From: CAVUAT01 sp963739545
Lineage (GTDB): Bacteria; Actinomycetota; Thermoleophilia; Solirubrobacterales; 70-9
Reading direction: 5' to 3'
DNA length: 64,000 bases
NCBI GenBank assembly: GCA_963739545.1
Contig: CAVUAT010000012.1
Coordinates: forward strand, 1 to 64,000
Part shown: in pieces, positions 59,207-64,000 of the stretch
Numbering within the stretch: position 1 is the stretch's first letter
How the letters are laid out: the number at the start of each line of letters is the position of its first letter
Translations under genes and position numbers: made by a program
Notes under the pieces: generated by a model
Seen by the model: the letters and a program-made list of their open reading frames with translations, nothing else
Told to the model about the DNA's origin: nothing
The model's database searches: none

Positions 59207-60130
59207 ATGTCCATCCTCCTCAATAGCGACTTCACCTTCATCGTCCAGGGCATCACAGGCCGCGAGGCTGTGAACCTGACGCGCGAGTGCCTCGACTATG
59301 GCTCAAAGGTCGTCGGCGGAGTCACCCCCGGCCGAAAGGGCCGCGAGGTGCACGGCGTCCCCGTCTTCGACACCGTGCAACAGGCGGTGGAGAATCACGG
59401 CTCGCCGATCGACGGCTCGGTCGTAACGGTCCCCCCCGCCTTCACGAAGGACGCCATGATCGAGGCGATCGAGAACGGCATAAAGCTGATCGTCGTGGTC
59501 ACCGAGCGCATCCCGCGCCGGGACGTCGCCGAGGCCGTCGAGCTCGCCAACGAGCGCGGCGCACGGATCATCGGCCCGAACTGCCTCGGCCTGATCGTCC
59601 CCGGCGTCTGCAAGATGGGCGGGATCGGCGGCCCCGCGAAGGACGCCGCCAAGGCCTACAACCCGGGCAAGATCGGCGTCATGTCCCGATCCGGCGGAAT
59701 GACCACAGAGATCTCGTCCACGCTCACCGCCGCCGGCCTGGGCGTCTCGACCGCGGTCTCGATCGGAGGCGACGCGATCATCGGCTCCACCTATGCCGAG
59801 CTGATGCCCTTCTTCGAGGAGGACCCCGAGACGGAGGGGATCGTGATCTACACCGAGCCCGGCGGCCGCATGGAGGCCGAGCTGGTCGACTGGCAGCGCG
59901 AGGCGGGATCGAGGCTCCCCATCGTCGCCTTCATGGCCGGCAAGTTCATGGACGACGAGGAGATGCAGGGAATGAGCTTCGGCCACGCCGGCACGATCGT
60001 CGAAGGCGAAGAGGACTCCGCCACGCAGAAGATCGCGCGGCTCCAAGAGGCCGGAATCCCCGTCGTTGAGCGGATCGACGAGATACCGGATGCCGTCAAG
60101 GACAAGCTTGGCGGAGGGGTGAACGCATGA
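59207..60130 (+). CDS. sucD: Succinyl-CoA synthetase-type ligase, alpha subunit
   Basis: This 307-residue subunit has a CoA-binding Rossmann domain (FIVQGITGREAVNLTRECLDYG) and IIGPNCLGLIVP. MSRSGGMTTEISSTLTAAGLG follows, and the phosphohistidine region reads MSFGHAGTIVEGEEDS. ATG at 59207 was chosen as the first start after sucC. The stop overlaps the ferredoxin start (ATGA). With sucC it forms a complete ligase; the substrate is most probably succinate. Confidence 0.9.
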   Translation: MSILLNSDFTFIVQGITGREAVNLTRECLDYGSKVVGGVTPGRKGREVHGVPVFDTVQQAVENHGSPIDGSVVTVPPAFTKDAMIEAIENGIKLIVVVTERIPRRDVAEAVELANERGARIIGPNCLGLIVPGVCKMGGIGGPAKDAAKAYNPGKIGVMSRSGGMTTEISSTLTAAGLGVSTAVSIGGDAIIGSTYAELMPFFEEDPETEGIVIYTEPGGRMEAELVDWQREAGSRLPIVAFMAGKFMDDEEMQGMSFGHAGTIVEGEEDSATQKIARLQEAGIPVVERIDEIPDAVKDKLGGGVNA

Positions 60131-60363
60131 GTGGGACCTTCATCGATGTCGAGGTCTCACCTGAGGTCGCCGCCGACGCGGAGCTGGCCCGCAAGCTCGA
60201 GGAGGTCTGCCCCGTCGACATCTTCACCTCGGCGAACGGCAAGGTCGAGGTGGTGCAGGAGAACCTCGACGAGTGCGTGCTCTGCGAGCTCTGCCTCGAC
60301 GCTGCCCCCGACGGCTCGGTCGTCGTCAAGAAGCTCTACGACGGCACCGAGCTGAGGCGCTGA
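60127..60363 (+). CDS. Small ferredoxin-like [4Fe-4S] protein
   Basis: This 78-residue protein has four Cys in a single-cluster pattern: Cys28-Pro, then Cys50, Cys53 and Cys56 (CVLCELC), with the rest acidic. It resembles FixX-like or archaeal-type ferredoxins carrying one [4Fe-4S] cluster. ATG at 60127 overlaps the sucD stop, so it is translationally coupled to sucCD. Its electron partner is unknown; a 2-oxoacid:ferredoxin oxidoreductase would make sense but none is in the window. Confidence 0.8.
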   Translation: MSGTFIDVEVSPEVAADAELARKLEEVCPVDIFTSANGKVEVVQENLDECVLCELCLDAAPDGSVVVKKLYDGTELRR

Positions 60364-60440
60364 CAAACGCGGCTTGACGCCGGCGCCGGACACGGCGACC
60401 ATGCTCGCAGGCAGGCGCCGCGTGACCGAAGGGAGTACCC

Positions 60441-60809
60441 ATGAGGACCAGGGCAGCGTCTTTCGCCGCGATCGCGACCACTCTCATGGCGCTCGGCGCT
60501 GTGACGCCGGCCGGCGCGGGGCTGAGCGAAGTCAGTGTCGTCACGCTGAACGTCTCCAAGGCACCGACCTTCCGAGGCAACGTCACCAGCCCCGACCGCT
60601 TCTGCCGCGCCGACCGCAAGGTCGTGCTGTACGCCTACGGCTCATCGGGGCGCTACAGGTTCGGGTCTGACGCGACCAACGCCAAGGGCAAGTGGCAGCT
60701 GAGTGAACAGCTCGACGGCGCCACGACCTTCCAGGCGACCGTCAAGTCGAGCGTCGCGAAGGGCCTGCGCTGCCTCGAGGACAGCTCGGGCGTCAAGACC
60801 GTCGGCTAG
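60441..60809 (+). CDS. Small secreted protein of unknown function
   Basis: This 122-residue protein has a signal peptide (about 1-27, ending near Pro-Ala-Gly-Ala) and a small beta-rich mature domain. The mature part contains FRGNVTSPDRFCRADRKVVLYAYG and LRCLEDSSGV, giving two Cys that could pair. I recognise no family; it may be a small surface or matrix protein. Confidence 0.72.
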   Translation: MRTRAASFAAIATTLMALGAVTPAGAGLSEVSVVTLNVSKAPTFRGNVTSPDRFCRADRKVVLYAYGSSGRYRFGSDATNAKGKWQLSEQLDGATTFQATVKSSVAKGLRCLEDSSGVKTVG

Positions 60810-60830
60810 CTGATCCGCGAGACTGCGCGC

Positions 60831-61397
60831 GTGACCGACGCCGCCTCGCTCGCAACCACCCCGGCCGAGCTCGCCGCGCTGGAGGCTCTGCGCAACGCCA
60901 CAGGCGAGCCCGGCGGCCCGATGGAGAGACACAGCCTGCGCGTCTTTTTGATCGCGGACCGCCTCGCTTCGGCGAAGGAGCTCGCCGTGGATCGCGAGCT
61001 GCTGCTGGTCGCGGGGCTGCTGCACGACATCGGGCTCTACGACGGTGTCACCCACGGGGGCGTCTACGTGGCGGAGGGCGCTGAGTTCGCTGCGCCGCTG
61101 CTGCGGGAGCAGGGCTGGGGCGAGGAACGAATTCGCCTCTGCGCCGACGCGATCGAGCGCCATCACGAGCTCCGCCCGCAGTGGAACCACGGCGACGAGG
61201 TCGAGCTGATTCGCCGAGGCGACCTCTGCGAGATCTCGAACGGCCTGATCAGCTTCGGGCTTCCACGCGACTGGATCAAGGACCTGTTCGCGTCCGTCCC
61301 GCGGCCCGGCACCTACGGCGCGATCGGAAGCCAGATCGCGCACGCCGCGCGAACGCGGCCGCTGAGCCTGCCTCAGATCTTCATTCGCCGCGGTTAG
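60831..61397 (+). CDS. HD-domain phosphohydrolase-like protein
   Basis: This 188-residue protein has the HD-fold: RHSLRVFLIADRLASAKEL, the metal-binding pair in VAGLLHDIGLYD (His-Asp), and AIERHHELRPQW. Members hydrolyse phosphate esters, nucleotides or signalling nucleotides. The substrate is unknown. The GTG start lies 21 bp after the secreted protein. Confidence 0.85.
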   Translation: MTDAASLATTPAELAALEALRNATGEPGGPMERHSLRVFLIADRLASAKELAVDRELLLVAGLLHDIGLYDGVTHGGVYVAEGAEFAAPLLREQGWGEERIRLCADAIERHHELRPQWNHGDEVELIRRGDLCEISNGLISFGLPRDWIKDLFASVPRPGTYGAIGSQIAHAARTRPLSLPQIFIRRG

Positions 61398-61415
61398 CTC
61401 GGCCGCGACCGCCGA

Positions 61416-62789
61416 CTACTGCTTGCGGGAGTCCTTGCCCCCGCCTCCCACGAGCTTGTCGCGACCGCGGCCCCCGAGGAGGCGGTCGGCGCTGTCCTGG
61501 CCACGGAGGATGTCGTTGCCGCGACCGCCGCTGAGCGTGTCCTTGCCGTCTCCCCCGCAGAGCCCGTCGCCGCCGGCGAGCCCCTTGAGAGTGTCGTTGC
61601 CACCCATCCCGAGGATCCCGTCGGGGCCCTTGCCGCCCGAGAGCCGGTCCGGGCCGCCGGTGCCGATCACGTTGATCACGGCCTTGCCGCACAGCGCCCG
61701 CTCGTAGGCGCCGATGTCGGCGTCGTTGCCGCCCGTCGCGAGCGGCACCGAGCGCAAGTCGAATGGACGGCCCGCGCCGCGCTGATCGGGGCCTCCCGAG
61801 CGTCCCGCGTCGAGCGCGGGGCTCCCAGCGAGCAGGGCGCGCGTCTGGGTCGGCCCGCCGTTGTCGGCGAGAGCCCCGAGCTTCGGTCCCTGGCCCAGGA
61901 CGTTAACCGCGGTCGGCGCCAGCGGCACACCTGTGAAGTCGCCGATCAGGCTGAAGCCGGCCGCGACCGCCGGCCCGCTGGGATCGGAGGAGATGTCGGC
62001 GCCCCCGCCGGCCGCGGTGTTCGTCGCCACGATCGAGCTGTCCAGGAACCGCTCGCCCGCGCCCGCGGCCCGGACACCGCCGCCGGCGCCACCTGCCGCA
62101 TTGCCCGCGATCGTCGAAGCGTCGATTGACAGCGACCGCGGGGCCGAAGCGCTCCAGCTCAACCCGCCGCCGTCCCCCGCGGCCGCGTTGCCCGAGAGCG
62201 TCGAAGTCTCGATGCTGACTCCGCCCTGCTGCGCGACGATCGCGCCGCCGTCGCCGGCGGCCGCATTGGCACTGAAGGTCGAGCGCCGGACGACCAGAAG
62301 CGGAGCGGACGCCAACTGCGCGACCGCGCCGCCGCCGCCTGCTGGAGCCCGGTTGCCCGTCAGGGCGGACTCCTCGATCGTCAGACGCGCATCCGCGTTT
62401 CGGATCGCGCCGCCGCCGGCCGCGCTTCCGTCGCGGAGCGTCAGGCCGACGATCGTGACCGGTTGGCCTGGCGTCGTCACGTCCAGGTCGAAGATGCGCG
62501 AGGCGCCAGATCCGCTGATGGCGAGCCGCTCGGCCCCTCGACCCTCGAAGTGCGTCTCGTCGGAAACGTCTAACTCGGACGCGAGCGGGATCGAGCCGGC
62601 GAGCTCGGTCTTGAAGAGGATGCGATCGGACCCCACCTGGTCGTTCGCCTCGGCCACCGCGGCCCGCAGGCTCCCCTTCCCGGAGTCCGCGAGGGTCGAG
62701 ACGGTGAAGGTGTCGGCAGACGCGGCTGCGGGAGCCGCCAGCGCAGCGAGGACCGCGAGCGCCAGCACGTGTCTGGGAGCAGACGGCAT
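61416..62789 (-). CDS. Secreted beta-helix protein with choice-of-anchor Q and RTX repeats, second copy
   Basis: This 457-residue protein is built like the one at 46183. A signal peptide (about 1-26) precedes a CSLREA-like start (DTFTVSTLADSGKGSLRAAVAEAN). Parallel beta-helix repeats follow (RRSTFSANAAAGDGG, ETSTLSGNAAAGDGG, DASTIAGNAAGGAGG), then the choice-of-anchor Q segment DNGGPTQTRALLAGSPALDA. RTX repeats end the protein (GGNDTLKG, GGDGLCGG, GGRGRDKL). ATG at 62789 was chosen for its signal peptide. It is convergent with the HD gene. Confidence 0.88.
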   Translation of the reverse strand: MPSAPRHVLALAVLAALAAPAAASADTFTVSTLADSGKGSLRAAVAEANDQVGSDRILFKTELAGSIPLASELDVSDETHFEGRGAERLAISGSGASRIFDLDVTTPGQPVTIVGLTLRDGSAAGGGAIRNADARLTIEESALTGNRAPAGGGGAVAQLASAPLLVVRRSTFSANAAAGDGGAIVAQQGGVSIETSTLSGNAAAGDGGGLSWSASAPRSLSIDASTIAGNAAGGAGGGVRAAGAGERFLDSSIVATNTAAGGGADISSDPSGPAVAAGFSLIGDFTGVPLAPTAVNVLGQGPKLGALADNGGPTQTRALLAGSPALDAGRSGGPDQRGAGRPFDLRSVPLATGGNDADIGAYERALCGKAVINVIGTGGPDRLSGGKGPDGILGMGGNDTLKGLAGGDGLCGGDGKDTLSGGRGNDILRGQDSADRLLGGRGRDKLVGGGGKDSRKQ

Positions 62790-62855
62790 CCCCGACGAAG
62801 CTAGAGGCTCCTCGCCGCCCGCTGCGGCCGGTTTGTTGCGGCAGACTGGCGAGCC

Positions 62856-64000
62856 GTGAACTTCGTCGACGACGTGATCCAGCGGTTCCCCTTCGGCAAG
62901 CCCGCCCTGCTCACCATCGATGCCGCCGGCGAGCGGCGCGTCTGGCACTTCAGCGAGATGTTCGCGATGAGCGCCGGCCTCTCGGGTGCGCTGGCCGTAC
63001 GCGGGGTGCACCGCGAGGACGTCGTCATGACGCTCGTCGGCAGCCGCGTCGAGTGGGTGCTATCGATGCTGGCCTGCTTCCGGATGGGCGCCGTCGCGAT
63101 GCCATGCAATCCGCAGCTGCGGCGGAAGGACCTCGAGCTCCGCGTCGCGGTCGCGAAGCCGGTGCTCTGCATCGGAGAGGAGCGCTACCTCTCGGAGCTC
63201 CCGCCGGAGGTGCCGACCCTGGGCATGGAGGAGCTCGCCGGCATCCTCAACGAGGATCTCCAGCAGGAGCCGCCTGCCGAGGCCGCCGCCCTCGACCCTG
63301 CCGACCCGGCGTTGATCATCTTCACGTCGGGCACGAGCGGTGATCCCCGCGGAGTTCTCTACCCGCAGCGCTACCTGGCCGGCCAGAGCCTGCAGGCCGA
63401 GCACTGGTTCGGCGCCCGCGAAGGCGAGCTCGCCTGGTGCACCGCCGCGCCGGGATGGTCGAAGTCGGCTCGAAACATCTTCATCGCACCCTGGCTCTGC
63501 GGAGCCGCCGCGATGCTGCACGACGGCCGCTTCGACCCCTCCGAGCGCTTCGAGCTGATCGAGCGCGAGGGCGTGAACGTCCTCTGCCAGGCCCCCACTG
63601 AGTACCGGATGCTCGCCAAGCGCGCCGAGCTGCGGCCGATTCCGTCGCTGCGCCGCCTGGTCTCGGCGGGCGAGCCGCTCAATCCCGAGGCGATCCGGCT
63701 GTTCCGCGACAAGTTGGGCCTGCCGATCCACGACGGCTACGGTCAGACCGAGACCGGGGCGATCGCAGGCGGCCGACCGGGTGAGGACGACCCGGCGAAG
63801 GACGGTTCGATGGGAAGGCCGCTTCCAGGCATCGAGACCCGGGTCCAAGCGACCCCCGGACGCGAAGCAGAGGACGCTGCGCAACGTGTCGGCGAGTTGC
63901 AGGTGCGACCCGAGAGCTCGCCCACCTTCTTCGACCACTACCTGGGCGAGTCTCCATTCGACGGCGAATGGTGGCCGACCGGCGATCAGGTCCGCGAGGA
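62856..64000 (+). CDS. AMP-forming acyl-CoA synthetase, incomplete at the window end
   Basis: This adenylate-forming ligase (381 codons visible) starts at GTG 62856. It has the P-loop IIFTSGTSGDPRGV with Arg where most members have Lys, and GYGQTETG (nucleotide-binding Thr/Glu). The sequence continues through the GEWWPTGDQ region to the window edge, so the C-terminal lid with catalytic Lys is not seen. The LACFRMGAVAMPCNPQL, AWCTAAPGW and APWLCGAA segments point to an acetyl/medium-chain acyl-CoA synthetase. The gene is divergent from the beta-helix protein. Confidence 0.88.
   Translation, partial: MNFVDDVIQRFPFGKPALLTIDAAGERRVWHFSEMFAMSAGLSGALAVRGVHREDVVMTLVGSRVEWVLSMLACFRMGAVAMPCNPQLRRKDLELRVAVAKPVLCIGEERYLSELPPEVPTLGMEELAGILNEDLQQEPPAEAAALDPADPALIIFTSGTSGDPRGVLYPQRYLAGQSLQAEHWFGAREGELAWCTAAPGWSKSARNIFIAPWLCGAAAMLHDGRFDPSERFELIEREGVNVLCQAPTEYRMLAKRAELRPIPSLRRLVSAGEPLNPEAIRLFRDKLGLPIHDGYGQTETGAIAGGRPGEDDPAKDGSMGRPLPGIETRVQATPGREAEDAAQRVGELQVRPESSPTFFDHYLGESPFDGEWWPTGDQVRE

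Noticed and set aside
1..64000. CRISPR array, insertion sequence or prophage
   Set aside because: No regularly spaced repeats, transposase motifs or phage structural genes were seen; the repeats found are short tandem or inverted ones.

Overview
The window is very GC-rich, densely coded DNA with GTG and TTG starts. It carries a complete coenzyme F420 pathway including a fused FbiC, an FeoA-tailed DtxR-family regulator, DivIVA, GTP-type PEP carboxykinase, the ethylmalonyl-CoA pathway and several secreted RTX/beta-helix proteins. This mix points to an actinobacterium; the product set resembles the deep-branching class Thermoleophilia (Solirubrobacterales/Gaiellales-like). That placement is inference from gene content, because no rRNA or marker tree is available here. 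I see no phage, IS element, CRISPR array or replication origin, so this reads as ordinary chromosome with a few decayed genes.

Layout. 0-5.4 kb: five tRNAs (Pro, Gly, Trp, Leu, Leu), a broken HNH gene, a sulfatase, a YedK/HMCES-type DNA-protein crosslinker and a membrane M28 peptidase. 5.4-15.2 kb: acyl-CoA metabolism, with a frameshifted acetoacetyl-CoA synthetase, an operon hbd-divIVA-acyl-CoA carboxylase beta, a second sulfatase, and an operon SDR / FlK-like thioesterase / HMG-CoA lyase / NTF2-like protein. The 339-bp gap at 12336-12674 holds a large imperfect palindrome. 15.2-21.1 kb: F420 genes npdG, cofD, cofC, cofE and (opposite strand) fbiC. 21.1-31.8 kb: minus-strand GAP-family protein, glutamate decarboxylase, AI-2E transporter and DUF2252 genes; two plus-strand membrane proteins including a holin-like/phosphatase fusion; small secreted or membrane proteins; an aquaporin; and an orphan solute-binding lipoprotein.

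31.8-35.7 kb: a minus-strand five-gene metal operon (multicopper oxidase, ZIP transporter, DtxR-family regulator, an unknown protein and a receiver-like protein) preceded by a perfect 7-6-7 inverted repeat. 35.7-39.5 kb: YgfZ, an acyltransferase, a lipoprotein and a coiled-coil protein with a probable PD-(D/E)XK nuclease end. 39.6-53.7 kb: an ethylmalonyl-CoA pathway region with ccr, ecm, a MaoC hydratase, an acyl-CoA dehydrogenase and a malyl/methylmalyl-CoA lyase, interleaved with clpS, RTX proteins, an SCP2 protein, an SDR and a PadR regulator. 53.7-64 kb: TrpB2, a LuxR-type response regulator, a flippase stub, pckG, a sucC-sucD-ferredoxin operon, an HD-domain protein, another beta-helix/RTX protein and an AMP-forming acyl-CoA synthetase cut by the window end.

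Taken together, ccr, ecm, mcl, hbd, acetoacetyl-CoA synthetase, propionyl-CoA-type carboxylase beta, succinyl-CoA synthetase and PEPCK describe assimilation of acetate, acetoacetate and C4 acyl units into C4 acids and then gluconeogenesis. The F420 genes would supply the deazaflavin used by F420-dependent reductases; one luciferase-like monooxygenase here (45947-46177) is only a remnant.
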